Assembly: GCF_008365405.1 (NCBI RefSeq)
Contig: NZ_QOKV01000001.1
Coordinates: forward strand, 443,333 to 507,332
DNA from: Azospirillum brasilense
Lineage (GTDB): Bacteria > Pseudomonadota > Alphaproteobacteria > Azospirillales > Azospirillaceae
Length of the DNA: 64,000 nt
Direction: 5' to 3'
How positions within the stretch are numbered: the first letter of the stretch is position 1; every line of letters begins with the position of its first letter. The position numbers were made by a program, and so were the translations under genes. Positions 32,949 through 44,814 of the stretch are shown here, piece after piece. The notes beneath the pieces were generated by a model that was not told where the DNA came from, did not search any database, and was given only the letters and a program-made list of their open reading frames with translations.

Positions 32949-34025
32949 GTGTCCGAAGACGCGGATGAATCATCCAAAACAGAAGACCCTACGCAAAAGA
33001 AGCTCGACGAGGCCCACAAGCAGGGCCAGTACGCGATGACCCAGGAAATCGGCAACTGGCTGATGATCGCCGCCGCGCTGGTGATCCTGGTCACGACCCT
33101 GCCCGAAATGCTGAAGGGCATGGTGCCCCGCCTGAACTTCTTCTTCGAGAACCTGGACCAGATCCCCATGGACCAGGGCGGGGTCGGCGCGGTGCTGATG
33201 CGGGTGATGAAGGACATCCTGTGGGCGCTGTGGCTGCCGATTCTGTTCCTGCTGTTCGCCGGGGTGATCGGCACCATCGGGCAGAAGGGCTTCAACGTCT
33301 CCTGGGAGCTGATCTCGCCGAAGTTCGGGAAGCTGAACCCGATCTCCGGCATCGCCAACCTGTTCAGCGCCCAGAAGGGCGTGGATCTTCTGAAGAGCCT
33401 GGCGAAGGTCGCGGTGGTCGGCGTCGTCGCCTACATCGCGCTCCAGCCGATGATGCTCACCATCGAGCATTTCATCGGCATCGACATGATGATGCTGCTC
33501 CGCGAGATGGACGGCCTGTCCTTCCGGCTGCTGGCCGGCGTGCTGGCCATCCTGACCCTGATCGCCGGGGCCGACCTGTTCTGGCAGCGCCACAGCTTCG
33601 ACAAGAAGATGCGCATGACCAAGCAGGAGGTGAAGGACGAGCACAAGCAGGCCGAAGGCGACCCGCATGTGAAGGGGCGCATCCGCCAGCTGCGGTTCGA
33701 GCGGGCGCGCAAGCGCATGATGGCCGCGGTGCCCGACGCCGACGTGGTGGTGACCAACCCGACCCACTTCGCCGTCGCGCTGAAATACGACTCCACCACC
33801 ATGGGTGCCCCGATGGTGGTGGCGAAGGGCGCCGACGCCGTCGCCTTCAAGATCCGTGAGATTGCCGAGGAAAACGGCGTACCGGTGATGGAGAACCCGC
33901 CCCTCGCCCGTGCGCTCTATGCCGCATGCGATATCGACGAGGAGGTTCCGTCCGAGCACTATCGCGCTGTGGCGGAAGTCATTACCTATGTCTTCAAGCT
34001 GAAAGGACGCGCGGTGCGGAACTGA
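32949..34025 (+). CDS. flhB: Flagellar export switch protein FlhB
   Basis: The 358-aa protein starts with GTG. It opens SEDADESSKTEDPTQKKLDEAHKQGQ, has four membrane segments, then the linker MTKQEVKDEHKQAEGDPHVKGRIRQLR and the cleaved cytoplasmic domain with Asn270-Pro-Thr-His (VVVTNPTHFAVALKYD). Autocleavage at NPTH switches export from rod/hook to filament proteins. It ends VITYVFKLKGRAVRN. cckA follows after 50 nt. Confidence 0.97.
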   Translation: MSEDADESSKTEDPTQKKLDEAHKQGQYAMTQEIGNWLMIAAALVILVTTLPEMLKGMVPRLNFFFENLDQIPMDQGGVGAVLMRVMKDILWALWLPILFLLFAGVIGTIGQKGFNVSWELISPKFGKLNPISGIANLFSAQKGVDLLKSLAKVAVVGVVAYIALQPMMLTIEHFIGIDMMMLLREMDGLSFRLLAGVLAILTLIAGADLFWQRHSFDKKMRMTKQEVKDEHKQAEGDPHVKGRIRQLRFERARKRMMAAVPDADVVVTNPTHFAVALKYDSTTMGAPMVVAKGADAVAFKIREIAEENGVPVMENPPLARALYAACDIDEEVPSEHYRAVAEVITYVFKLKGRAVRN

Positions 34026-34075
34026 GGACCGTTCCCGGACCTTTCCTTGCAGCGAACGGCTGACCTGGAGTTCCG

Positions 34076-36601
34076 GTGGACGACACGACCTCTTCCTTTG
34101 CCGACAGCGCTCCCGCCGGACGCCGCACCGTTGGTGTCGCGGGGATGGGGGAGCGGCCGGGCGGCGCGTTCGCCACGGGAGCGTTGGCGGTCCTTCTTTT
34201 GGCCGGGCTGGCCGCGGCGGGGGCGGGGGTGGTTCTGGACCGCGACCCGCTGGCCTGGGCCGGGCTGACCACCGCGGGTGCAGGAGCCTTGGTCCTGGCG
34301 ATCCGCATGGTCCGTGCACGGCGGCGGGTGGCCCGCGTCGGCTCCCTGCTGGGCAGCGCGCTGGAGGGGCTTCCGTCCGGCCAGCTGGTCTGCGATGGGG
34401 CCGGGCGTGTGGTCTTCGTCAACAGCACCTTCCGCTCGCTGACCGGCTGGAGCGAAGGAGAACCGCCGCTGCGTGCGCTCGAGCGCCAGTTCGCCGACGA
34501 TCCGGACAGCGCCGACGCCTTTCGCCGCCTGTGCGAACGGGTGAAGGGCGGCTACCCCGGCTCCATCGAGCTGGCGGTCCGCCAGCAGGGGCGCGCCGCC
34601 GAATGGCGCCGCATCCAGGGCCAGCCCATCGACGGGCATGCCGGGGCGGTGATGTGGCGTGTCGAGGACATAACCGCCCGGCGCGAGCTGGAGCAGGTGA
34701 CCCGTCGCGAGCAGACCCAGCTTGTGGATTTCATGGACCATGCGCCGATCGGCTTCTTCTCGGTGGACCAGGACGGGCATTTCCAGTTCGTGAACGCGAC
34801 CCTGGCGAAGTGGCTGGGCTGCGCCCCGGAGGATCTGGTCGAAGGAGGCCGCCGCCTTCACGATGCGCTGGCCCACCCACCCACCGCCTCCGCCCCCTAT
34901 GACCTTCTGGATGGCGGCGGGATGGAGCAGCGCGGCGAGATCGCCATGCACGGGCTCCAGGGTCGCCGTTTCCAGGCCTATGTCGCGCAGAGCGTGGTGA
35001 GGGGCGAGGACGGGCGGGTCTCGCACACCCGCTCCGTCGTGCGCGACCTGACGCCGGAACGCGAATGGCAGGAGGCCCTGCGCCTCTCCGAGCAGCGCTT
35101 CCAGCGCTTTTTCGAGGACGCGCCCATCGGCATCGCCCTGGTGGACGAGGGCGGGCGGCTGGCCGAGTGCAACCAGGCCTTCCTGGCGCTGATCGGCAGC
35201 GAGGCCGGCAACGTTCTCGGGCGGGCCATGGCCGACCTGATCGTCCCGGCGGAGCGCGCCATGGTGACCGAGCGGCTGACCGCCGTGCAGGGCGGCTCCG
35301 ACCCCGCCGCCCCGCTGGAGGTGCGGCTGACCGGCGGGCGGGAACTGGTGGCCCAGCTCTACGCGCGGCGGCTCGGCGGGGTGGGGCCGGAAGGGGCGGT
35401 GGGGCTGATCCTGCATTTCATCGACATGACCGAGCGCAAGGGGCTGGAGGCCCAGTTCGCCCAATCGCAGAAGATGCAGGCGGTCGGCCAATTGGCCGGC
35501 GGCGTCGCCCACGACTTCAACAACCTGCTGACCGCGATGATCGGCTTCTGCGATCTGCTGCTGCTGCGCCACAAGCCGGGCGACCAGTCCTTCAGCGACA
35601 TCATGCAGATCAAGCAGAACGCCAACCGCGCGGCCAACCTCGTGCGGCAGCTCCTGGCCTTCTCGCGCCAGCAGACGCTTCAGCCGCGCATCCTGAGCGT
35701 GACCGACGTCTTGGCCGAGCTTGGCAACCTGATGCGCCGGCTGATCGGCGAGAACATCGAGTTGAAGATGCTCCATGGCCGGGACATCGGCTACGTGAAG
35801 GTGGACCAGAACCAGCTGGAACAGGTGATCATCAACCTCGTGGTCAACGCGCGCGACGCCATGGCCGGGGGCGGGCGGCTGACCATCGTCACCTCCAACC
35901 ATGTGGTGGAGCAGGCGCAGCGCCGCGAGCACGAGACCATTCCGCCCGGCGACTATGTGTCCATCGAGGTGATCGACACCGGCTGCGGCATCCCCAAGGA
36001 GAATCTCCAGCGCATCTTCGAGCCCTTCTTCACGACCAAGGGCGTGGGGTCGGGCACCGGGCTGGGGCTGTCCACCGTCTACGGCATCGTCCGCCAGACC
36101 GGCGGCTTCGTGCTGGTCGAGTCGGAGAAGGGGGAGGGGACGACCTTCACCATCCTGCTGCCCCGTCACAAGGGCGAGGCCCGTCCCGACCAGGGCGAGC
36201 CGCGCGAGCGGCGCGGCAGCGACCTGACCGGCTCCGGCACCATCATGCTGGTGGAGGACGAGGACGCCGTGCGCGTCTTCTCCGCCCGCGCGCTCCGCAA
36301 CAAGGGCTATCAGGTGCTGGAGGCCAAGAACGGCGAGGCGGCGTTGCAGCAGCTCGGCACGGACGGCAACCGCATCGACCTGCTGATCACCGATGTGGTG
36401 ATGCCGCAGATGGACGGCCCGACCCTGGCCCGCCATGTCCGGCAGATGAGGCCCGACATGCGCGTCATCTTCATCTCCGGCTACGCCGAGGATCGGCTGG
36501 GCGAGATCGACGGGGTCGAGGTCGCCCATTTCCTGCCCAAGCCCTTCTCCCTGAAGCAGCTTGCCTCCAAGGTGAAGGAGGTCATCCGGGACGGGAAGTA
36601 G
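34076..36601 (+). CDS. cckA: Cell-cycle hybrid histidine kinase CckA
   Basis: CckA phosphorylates, through ChpT, the master regulator CtrA. The 841-aa protein starts at GTG with TGGAG 6 nt upstream. It has two N-terminal membrane segments (about 38-80) and PAS-type domains up to about 450. The CckA H-box VGQLAGGVAHDFNNLLTAMIGF follows with His479, then an HATPase (NLVVNARDAMAGGG, DTGCGIP, GTGLGLSTVYGIV). A C-terminal receiver domain has Asp773 (LLITDVVMPQMDG). Location directly after flhB is a conserved alphaproteobacterial arrangement. Confidence 0.93.
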   Translation: MDDTTSSFADSAPAGRRTVGVAGMGERPGGAFATGALAVLLLAGLAAAGAGVVLDRDPLAWAGLTTAGAGALVLAIRMVRARRRVARVGSLLGSALEGLPSGQLVCDGAGRVVFVNSTFRSLTGWSEGEPPLRALERQFADDPDSADAFRRLCERVKGGYPGSIELAVRQQGRAAEWRRIQGQPIDGHAGAVMWRVEDITARRELEQVTRREQTQLVDFMDHAPIGFFSVDQDGHFQFVNATLAKWLGCAPEDLVEGGRRLHDALAHPPTASAPYDLLDGGGMEQRGEIAMHGLQGRRFQAYVAQSVVRGEDGRVSHTRSVVRDLTPEREWQEALRLSEQRFQRFFEDAPIGIALVDEGGRLAECNQAFLALIGSEAGNVLGRAMADLIVPAERAMVTERLTAVQGGSDPAAPLEVRLTGGRELVAQLYARRLGGVGPEGAVGLILHFIDMTERKGLEAQFAQSQKMQAVGQLAGGVAHDFNNLLTAMIGFCDLLLLRHKPGDQSFSDIMQIKQNANRAANLVRQLLAFSRQQTLQPRILSVTDVLAELGNLMRRLIGENIELKMLHGRDIGYVKVDQNQLEQVIINLVVNARDAMAGGGRLTIVTSNHVVEQAQRREHETIPPGDYVSIEVIDTGCGIPKENLQRIFEPFFTTKGVGSGTGLGLSTVYGIVRQTGGFVLVESEKGEGTTFTILLPRHKGEARPDQGEPRERRGSDLTGSGTIMLVEDEDAVRVFSARALRNKGYQVLEAKNGEAALQQLGTDGNRIDLLITDVVMPQMDGPTLARHVRQMRPDMRVIFISGYAEDRLGEIDGVEVAHFLPKPFSLKQLASKVKEVIRDGK

Positions 36602-36622
36602 CGGCGCGGATGACGGTGGCGC

Positions 36623-37126
36623 CTATCCGACGCGCCAGCCGTGATAGGCCCAGCGTTCCGTTCCCGGTACGTCGACCGGCTCCCAGCCGCGACGCCCCGC
36701 GCCGATCGGCCGGTCCGACAGGACCAGCGCGTCCGGTGCCAGGAAGGGTTCGATCAGCCCGCCGATCCAGTTGCGGATGCCGTCCTCCTCGTCCTCCCGC
36801 GCGCTGCCGATGTCGGCATGGGCCAGCCGAACCGCACCGCGGAAGCGCTCCGTCGCGGCGGGCAGCGTGTCCCGGAAATCACCGAGGAACAGCCGGTCAT
36901 CGTCCGGACGCAGAGAGGCGGGAACGCGCGCTCCCATATCGAACACCAGGATGTCGCGCTGTGGGAACAGGCTGCGCAGATGGTCGTAGGTGCGGCCCTT
37001 CCCCAGACCGATCTCCATCACCAGACCGGGGCTTCCCGCGACGCAGCCGGCGGCCCAGCCGAGCGCCACACGCTGTGTCGTGAGGCGGTCGATCATGCGG
37101 TCGAGCGTCGAGTGGGCTGTGTTCAT
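36623..37126 (-). CDS. Class I SAM-dependent methyltransferase (small, Methyltransf_17-like)
   Basis: From the ATG at 37124-37126 the protein has 167 aa. It opens HSTLDRMIDRLTTQRVALGWAA, then a SAM-binding core PGLVMEIGLGKGRTYDHLR, LVFDMGARVP, RLFLGDFRDTLPA and LAHADIGS. It ends GWEPVDVPGTERWAYHGWRVG. This matches small SAM methyltransferases of unknown substrate that I associate with the Methyltransf_17 family. It is convergent with cckA and divergent from recA. Confidence 0.78.
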   Translation of the reverse strand: MNTAHSTLDRMIDRLTTQRVALGWAAGCVAGSPGLVMEIGLGKGRTYDHLRSLFPQRDILVFDMGARVPASLRPDDDRLFLGDFRDTLPAATERFRGAVRLAHADIGSAREDEEDGIRNWIGGLIEPFLAPDALVLSDRPIGAGRRGWEPVDVPGTERWAYHGWRVG

Positions 37127-37225
37127 GTCCGGCTGTTTTTGGGCGTTGTTGGCGAGGCTTCCCTTCTTGAACGCCGCAGTTGGAATTCCGTTGCGCGGCT
37201 CCGGATCGTTCCTACATTCGGACGA

Positions 37226-37240
37226 GAACATTCGCGGAAC
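37226..37240. promoter_or_regulatory. LexA (SOS) box upstream of recA
   Basis: GAAC-ATTCGCG-GAAC is a perfect alphaproteobacterial LexA site (GTTC-N7-GTTC on the opposite strand). It lies 112 nt before the recA start, so recA is very likely SOS-regulated. It could also affect the divergent methyltransferase. Confidence 0.85.
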
Positions 37241-37351
37241 TTAGGGCTTTGCGGAGAGGAACAAAGCTGGTACATTCTCTCTCACCGAATGACCGTTGGT
37301 GAGATCGTTGGCCCTGGGGCCGCGGATGTGATCTAACAAGGGGAGACGGGC

Positions 37352-38431
37352 ATGTCGTCCGCACAGCTTCGTTTGGTCGAGAAGGATTCCATGGATAAGC
37401 AGAAGGCCCTGGATGCCGCTCTGGCGCAGATCGAGCGCGCCTTTGGCAAGGGCTCGATCATGAAGCTCGGCGCCCGCGAGAACACGGTCGAGACGGAGGT
37501 CGTTTCCACCGGCTCGCTCGGCCTCGACATCGCGCTGGGCATCGGCGGCCTGCCGCGCGGCCGCATCGTCGAGATCTACGGGCCGGAAAGCTCGGGCAAG
37601 ACGACGCTGGCGCTGCACGCCATCGCCCAGGCCCAGAAGAACGGTGGGACCTGCGCCTTCGTGGACGCGGAGCACGCCCTGGACCCGTCCTACGCCCGCA
37701 AGCTGGGCGTGAACGTGGACGAACTGCTGATCTCCCAGCCCGACGCCGGCGAGCAGGCGCTGGAGATCGCCGACACGCTGGTGCGCTCCGGCGCCGTCGA
37801 CGTGCTGGTGGTCGACTCGGTGGCGGCCCTGGTGCCGCGCGCCGAACTGGAAGGCGAGATGGGCGACAGCCACGTCGGCCTGCACGCCCGCCTGATGAGC
37901 CAGGCGCTGCGCAAGCTGACCGGTTCCATCGCCAAGTCGAACTGCCTGGTGATCTTCATCAACCAGATCCGCCTGAAGATCGGCGTGATGTTCGGCAACC
38001 CGGAGACGACCACCGGCGGCAACGCGCTGAAGTTCTACGCCTCCGTCCGTCTGGACATCCGCCGCATCGGCGCGATCAAGGACCGCGAGACGGTGGTGGG
38101 CAACCAGACCCGCGTGAAGGTGGTGAAGAACAAGATGGCCCCGCCGTTCCGCGTGGTCGAGTTCGACATCATGTACGGCGAGGGCGTGTCGAAGGTGGGC
38201 GAGCTTCTCGACCTCGGCATCCAGGCCGGGGTGGTGGAGAAGTCGGGCGCGTGGTTCAGCTACGATGGCACCCGGATCGGCCAGGGCCGCGAGAACGCCA
38301 AGAACTACCTGCGCAACAACCCGGCGGCGGCCGACTCCATCGAGGCGAAGATCCGCGGCAACGCCGGCCTCGTCGCCGACGCGATGATGGGCACCCCGGA
38401 GGCCGACGGCGAGGCCGCGACCCCGGAGTGA
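37352..38431 (+). CDS. recA: Recombinase RecA
   Basis: The 359-aa strand-exchange protein and LexA co-protease shows Walker [11 protein letters not shown], Walker [11 protein letters not shown], the L1/L2 region ([42 protein letters not shown]) and the end [17 protein letters not shown] keep the ATG at 37352 because GGGGAGACGGG lies 8 nt upstream; the usual [11 protein letters not shown] start is at 37391. It is monocistronic, with a LexA box upstream and a terminator downstream. Confidence 0.99.
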   Translation: MSSAQLRLVEKDSMDKQKALDAALAQIERAFGKGSIMKLGARENTVETEVVSTGSLGLDIALGIGGLPRGRIVEIYGPESSGKTTLALHAIAQAQKNGGTCAFVDAEHALDPSYARKLGVNVDELLISQPDAGEQALEIADTLVRSGAVDVLVVDSVAALVPRAELEGEMGDSHVGLHARLMSQALRKLTGSIAKSNCLVIFINQIRLKIGVMFGNPETTTGGNALKFYASVRLDIRRIGAIKDRETVVGNQTRVKVVKNKMAPPFRVVEFDIMYGEGVSKVGELLDLGIQAGVVEKSGAWFSYDGTRIGQGRENAKNYLRNNPAAADSIEAKIRGNAGLVADAMMGTPEADGEAATPE

Positions 38432-38461
38432 TCCCAAGGCGGCAAGCCGGTTTCGCTGCGT

Positions 38462-38497
38462 GAAAGCCCCTCTCCGGTACGCCGGGGAGGGGCTTTC
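38462..38497 (+). terminator. recA terminator
   Basis: GAAAGCCCCTCTCCGG pairs with CCGGGGAGGGGCTTTC (one G-T wobble), starting 30 nt after the recA stop. Confidence 0.85.
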
Positions 38498-38539
38498 GCC
38501 GTCTTGCCGGACGGCTGGAAAGACCTTACATTCAGGCTT

Positions 38540-38569
38540 GGCGGACGGGTGTTCCAGCACCCGTCCGCC
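38540..38569 (-). terminator. Perfect hairpin downstream of the small gene at 38579-38653
   Basis: GGCGGACGGGTG and CACCCGTCCGCC form a 12-bp perfect stem with a 6-nt loop. It begins 10 nt after the stop codon of the minus-strand small gene, so it probably terminates that transcript; there is no T-run on that side. Confidence 0.6.
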
Positions 38570-38578
38570 GGCCCGGTC

Positions 38579-38653
38579 CTAGCGGTTCAGGATCTCAAGC
38601 AGCAGCTTGAGCGCCCGCAACAGCAGGATCAGGAGTTCGAGGATCTTTCTCAT
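38579..38653 (-). CDS. 24-residue leucine-rich amphipathic small protein
   Basis: This minus-strand frame starts ATG AGA AAG and ends TAG: 24 residues beginning MRKILELLILLLRALK, 11 of them Leu plus three Ile. Polar residues at 2, 3, 6, 13, 16, 20, 23 and 24 fall mostly on one helix face, so it would form an amphipathic or membrane-associated helix. GAGGAGG lies 8 nt before the ATG, one of the best ribosome sites in the window, and a perfect hairpin follows the stop. It stands alone between recA and alaS. It could be a small membrane protein or a type I toxin-like peptide. No family is recognised. Confidence 0.55.
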   Translation of the reverse strand: MRKILELLILLLRALKLLLEILNR

Positions 38654-38880
38654 CCGTCGAGCCTCCTCATTGGCGGCGGGGCGGTGGCCGATTCCACCGC
38701 CCGTCCGCGCCGACGATCATGCAAATGTGTGGCGCTCCGTCCACGCGGCCTGTCGCCGCGCAGGAGCCTGTCGTGGGCACTCGGTGGACAGCCACCGCAA
38801 GTCACGTTAAAAGCACGGTTCGGCCGCGAACAAGGCCGCGCCGCCGATTGTAGCCGACCGTACCGGAGCCTGGACAGCCT

Positions 38881-41546
<2,666 letters not shown>

Positions 41547-41550
<4 letters not shown>

Positions 41551-41966
41551 CCGCGCATGCTCTCTGGTGACACCCGCTCTAACATTGGGGCGGGTGCTTC
41601 CGGCGGATGCCGGCGGATCACGAGGCCGGGGCGGTCGGGAATGCCGTAGCGGCGGTATTCCCGCGCCAGCTGTCCGGTCAGGGCCAGCCCGGCCATGCGG
41701 ACGTCCGCGGCCAGCGAGGCCAGCGGCGCGTCCAGCGTTTTGGGCCGGTTGCGCTCCACCAGGAAATGGCCCAGCCACGCCGCGCCGTAGCCGACCAGCG
41801 GCGCCGCCACGAGCGCCCGCCAGTCGCGGCGGGCCAGTCCCACCCCAAGCAGGGCCGCCGCCGACAGCGTGCCGGCGACGTGCAGCGCCCGGTTCGTCGG
41901 GTGACGATGCTGTTCCAGATAATCGGGCCAGAAATTCGGATCGGTCGAATTCGGATCGGTCGCCAT
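41547..41966 (-). CDS. DUF962/Mpo1-like small membrane protein
   Basis: From the ATG at 41964-41966 (AAAGGAG 8 nt upstream) the protein has 139 aa. It contains [29 protein letters not shown] and [20 protein letters not shown], the His-containing motifs of the DUF962/YGL010w (Mpo1) family. Yeast Mpo1 is an iron-dependent dioxygenase of 2-hydroxy fatty acids; whether this short bacterial protein does the same is unknown. Two to three membrane segments are likely. Confidence 0.82.
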
Positions 41967-42082
41967 GGCGGACTCCTTTCGCGGGGGAACGTCGGGCGGC
42001 CTACGGCGGTTCCGTCTTGCATGACGCCCGCCGTGCTGGAAGGATGCGCGGGTCAACGAACAATACCGCGGAACCGACTGGC

Positions 42083-42928
42083 ATGCGCTTCACCGGCACC
42101 GATTCCTACGTCGCCACCGACGACCTGATGGTGGCCGTCAACGCGGCCATCACGCTTGAGCGCCCGCTGCTGGTGAAGGGGGAGCCGGGAACCGGCAAGA
42201 CCGTGCTGGCCCAGGAGGTCGCCCGCGCCCTGAGCAAGCCGCTGCTCGCCTGGCATATCAAGTCCACCACCAAGGCGCAGCAGGGCCTCTACGAGTACGA
42301 TGCCGTCAGCCGCCTGCGCGACAGCCAGCTCGGCGAGGAGCGGGTGCACGACATCGGCAACTACATCGTGCGCGGCAAGCTGTGGGAGGCGTTCGATGCG
42401 CCCGAGCCCCCCGTGCTGCTGATCGACGAGATCGACAAGGCCGACATCGAGTTTCCCAATGACCTGCTGCTCGAACTCGACCGCATGGAGTTCCACGTCT
42501 ACGAGACGCGGCAGACGGTCAAGGCGGCCCGGCGCCCGCTCGTCATCATCACGTCGAACAATGAGAAGGAACTGCCGGACGCCTTCCTGCGCCGCTGCTT
42601 CTTCCACTACATCCGCTTCCCCGACCGCGACACCATGGAGCGGATCGTCGATGTTCATTATCCCGGCCTGAAGCAGGACCTGCTGCGCGAGGCGATGACG
42701 CTGTTCTACAGCCTTCGCGAGGTGCCCGGCCTCAAGAAGAAGCCCTCCACCTCGGAGCTTCTCGATTGGATCAAGCTGCTGATGGTCGAGGATGTTGACC
42801 CCGAGACCCTGCGCGCCAAGGACACCCGCAGCCTGATCCCGCCGCTGTGCGGCGCGCTCCTGAAGAACGAGCAGGACGTGCATCTGCTGGAGCGGCTGGC
42901 TTTTCTCGCCAAGCGGGAAGGGCGCTAG
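42083..42928 (+). CDS. MoxR family AAA+ ATPase
   Basis: The 281-aa protein shows MRFTGTDSYVATDDLMVAVNAAITLERPLLVKGEPGTGKTVL (Walker A), VLLIDEIDKADIEFPNDLLLELDRMEF (Walker B), then TSNNEKELPDAFLRRCFFHYI (sensor 1/Arg finger). MoxR ATPases act with VWA (CoxE-like) proteins as chaperones inserting metal cofactors or maturing complexes. The matching VWA gene lies 4.7 kb away at 47659-48852. An in-frame ATG at 42044 is an alternative start. Confidence 0.92.
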   Translation: MRFTGTDSYVATDDLMVAVNAAITLERPLLVKGEPGTGKTVLAQEVARALSKPLLAWHIKSTTKAQQGLYEYDAVSRLRDSQLGEERVHDIGNYIVRGKLWEAFDAPEPPVLLIDEIDKADIEFPNDLLLELDRMEFHVYETRQTVKAARRPLVIITSNNEKELPDAFLRRCFFHYIRFPDRDTMERIVDVHYPGLKQDLLREAMTLFYSLREVPGLKKKPSTSELLDWIKLLMVEDVDPETLRAKDTRSLIPPLCGALLKNEQDVHLLERLAFLAKREGR

Positions 42929-43283
42929 GAAGCGCTTGACCGCGGCCGTCCTTCTGGGGCAGCCTGAACCCATGCAATCGACCCAGCACCTGAACCGAAT
43001 GCGAATTACCGCCCCGGCGCTCTGACAGAGGGCGCCGGACCGCGAGCGTTTGTTTTCGCAATCTGGTGTGGAGTGTGGCGTGCCCGTGCGCCCTGGGTCT
43101 TCCGGAACCCGCAATCCGGTTCATCACGATCCCCTGACCCGTCGCTTCACGCGTCCGTTGCGCCCTCTGGCGGAGCGAATGCGGGGCTCTGCGCGAATTA
43201 TCGTCCCGGTCCGCTGACGCGGGCCGGGTTTCGCGCCTTCCTTCTCCGCCCCCGTTCGTTCCCTCCGCCCGAGGACTATCGCG
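42929..43283. other. Gap after MoxR with two hairpins
   Basis: These 355 bases hold no supported gene. A stem CCGGCGC/GCGCCGG (43014-43038) could terminate moxR, and CCGGTCCGC/GCGGGCCGG (43206-43227) lies upstream of the PLP lyase. No promoter is evident. Confidence 0.35.
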
Positions 43284-44264
43284 ATGCCGTCCGCGCACGC
43301 CACCCGTCTGCCTTCCGTTTCCTCCCCCAGAAAAAGCGAGAGCCGCGACACCGAAGACCGTTTGCCGTCTTGGCTCCCCCTCTCCGCCATCGAGGACGCC
43401 GCCGAGCGTTTGAACGGGCGGATCGTCCGCACGCCGCTGCTGCCCGCTCCGGTGCTGGGGCGTGACGTCTGGCTGAAGGCGGAGACCTTCCAGGCGACCG
43501 GCGCCTTCAAGGAGCGCGGCGCGCTGAACCGCCTGCTGCGCCTGACGGCGCTGGAGCGCGCGGCGGGTGTTGTCGCCATGTCGGCGGGCAACCACGCCGC
43601 CGGTCTGGCGCTGCACGCGCAACGGCTGGGCGTGGCGGCGACCATCGTCATGCCGGTGACCGCACCGCGCTGCAAGGTGGAGCGGACGGCGGCGCTGGGT
43701 GCCGAGGTCGTGTTGTCCGGGTCCAATGTGGGGGAGGCGAAGGCCCGCGCGCTGCAACTGGCGGCGGAACGGCGGCTGACCTTCGTGCATCCCTACGACG
43801 ATCCGGACGTGATCGCCGGGCAGGGCACGGTGGGGCTGGAGGTGCTGGCCGACCGTCCGGACCTTGAGACGCTGGTGGTGCCGGTGGGAGGCGGCGGCCT
43901 ATTAGCCGGGATGGCGGCGGCGGTGAAGGCGCGCAAGCCCTCCGTCACCGTGGTCGGGGTGCGGCTGGCGCGGCGGCGGGGACCGACCTTGGCCGATGGG
44001 ATCGCGGTGGACGCGCTGGGCAAGCTGCCGCAGGCTCTGCTGGCCGGCTTCGTGGACGCACTGGTCGAGGTGGAGGAGGCGGAGGTCGCGGCGGCGATGC
44101 GGACCCTGCACGGCTCCTTCGGCATGGTGGCGGAAGGTGCCGGGGCCGCCGCGGTCGCGGCTCTGCTGGCCGGGAAGGTGCCGAAGGAGGGGCGGGCCGT
44201 CGCCGTGCTGTCCGGCCGCAACGTGGATTCCGACACGCTGGTGCGGACGCTGGCCGCTGCTTGA
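43284..44264 (+). CDS. PLP-dependent threonine/serine dehydratase-like enzyme
   Basis: The 326-aa fold-type II PLP enzyme shows the Schiff-base lysine motif ATGAFKERGALN, the SAGNHAAGLA loop and the phosphate-binding GGGGLLAG. It ends without the ACT/regulatory domain of biosynthetic IlvA, so it resembles catabolic threonine or serine/threonine dehydratases. A 30-residue Ser/Arg-rich N-terminal extension precedes SWLPLSAIEDAAERL. GAGGA is 8 nt before the ATG. Substrate specificity cannot be read from the sequence. Confidence 0.85.
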   Translation: MPSAHATRLPSVSSPRKSESRDTEDRLPSWLPLSAIEDAAERLNGRIVRTPLLPAPVLGRDVWLKAETFQATGAFKERGALNRLLRLTALERAAGVVAMSAGNHAAGLALHAQRLGVAATIVMPVTAPRCKVERTAALGAEVVLSGSNVGEAKARALQLAAERRLTFVHPYDDPDVIAGQGTVGLEVLADRPDLETLVVPVGGGGLLAGMAAAVKARKPSVTVVGVRLARRRGPTLADGIAVDALGKLPQALLAGFVDALVEVEEAEVAAAMRTLHGSFGMVAEGAGAAAVAALLAGKVPKEGRAVAVLSGRNVDSDTLVRTLAAA

Positions 44265-44364
44265 TCGACATCAAAGACCGCGGGGCTGGGGCAGGCTCAG
44301 GATCATCCTGCGGGCGCACCGTCCGGAAGACGGTGGCCTCGCAGGCAGAAGGCCGGTTGTCCCC

Positions 44365-44715
44365 GTGGCTCGTCTGGTGTCCCTCCTCGCGCTTGTGGTT
44401 CTGGCCGTCGGGCTTTTCGGCGGTGCCGCACCCATGCGCATGCCGGACCTCCCGGCATCGCACTGCGAGTCCGCCACGGGGCAGGACGCCGCGGACTGCG
44501 CCATCGATCACCCGACGGATAGCCCGGTTTCGGGAAAGACCCATGCGCACGGCACCGCCGGGTGCGTCTGCCTGAGCGGGGCCTGTGACCTGACCGGCCT
44601 TCCGGCCCGGGTCGGCGTGCCTTTTGGTCATCGCATCGCGACCCTGCTTCCTGGTGTGGACACCGAGCCCGCCGCCACCGCCCACGCGCCGCCGCTGCCG
44701 CCGCCGCGCGCCTGA
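44365..44715 (+). CDS. Small secreted Cys/His-containing protein
   Basis: A GTG at 44365 gives 116 aa with a signal peptide (ARLVSLLALVVLAVGLFGGAA), then a short region with HCESATGQDAADCAIDH and HAHGTAGCVCLSGACDL. The His/Cys pattern recalls small periplasmic proteins of the DUF2946/CopL kind linked to copper, but the match is loose. It precedes a small membrane protein by 99 nt. The start is uncertain; no clear ribosome site is seen. Confidence 0.5.
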   Translation: MARLVSLLALVVLAVGLFGGAAPMRMPDLPASHCESATGQDAADCAIDHPTDSPVSGKTHAHGTAGCVCLSGACDLTGLPARVGVPFGHRIATLLPGVDTEPAATAHAPPLPPPRA

Positions 44716-44814
44716 CTCCCGTCGTTCCGTCGCCTTTTCCCCGACCTGCGGACGTGTCCGGTCTTACGCCCATCGCGGCACCGGCGCGCCCGCCGAACAC
44801 GCGCGAGTCATCCC

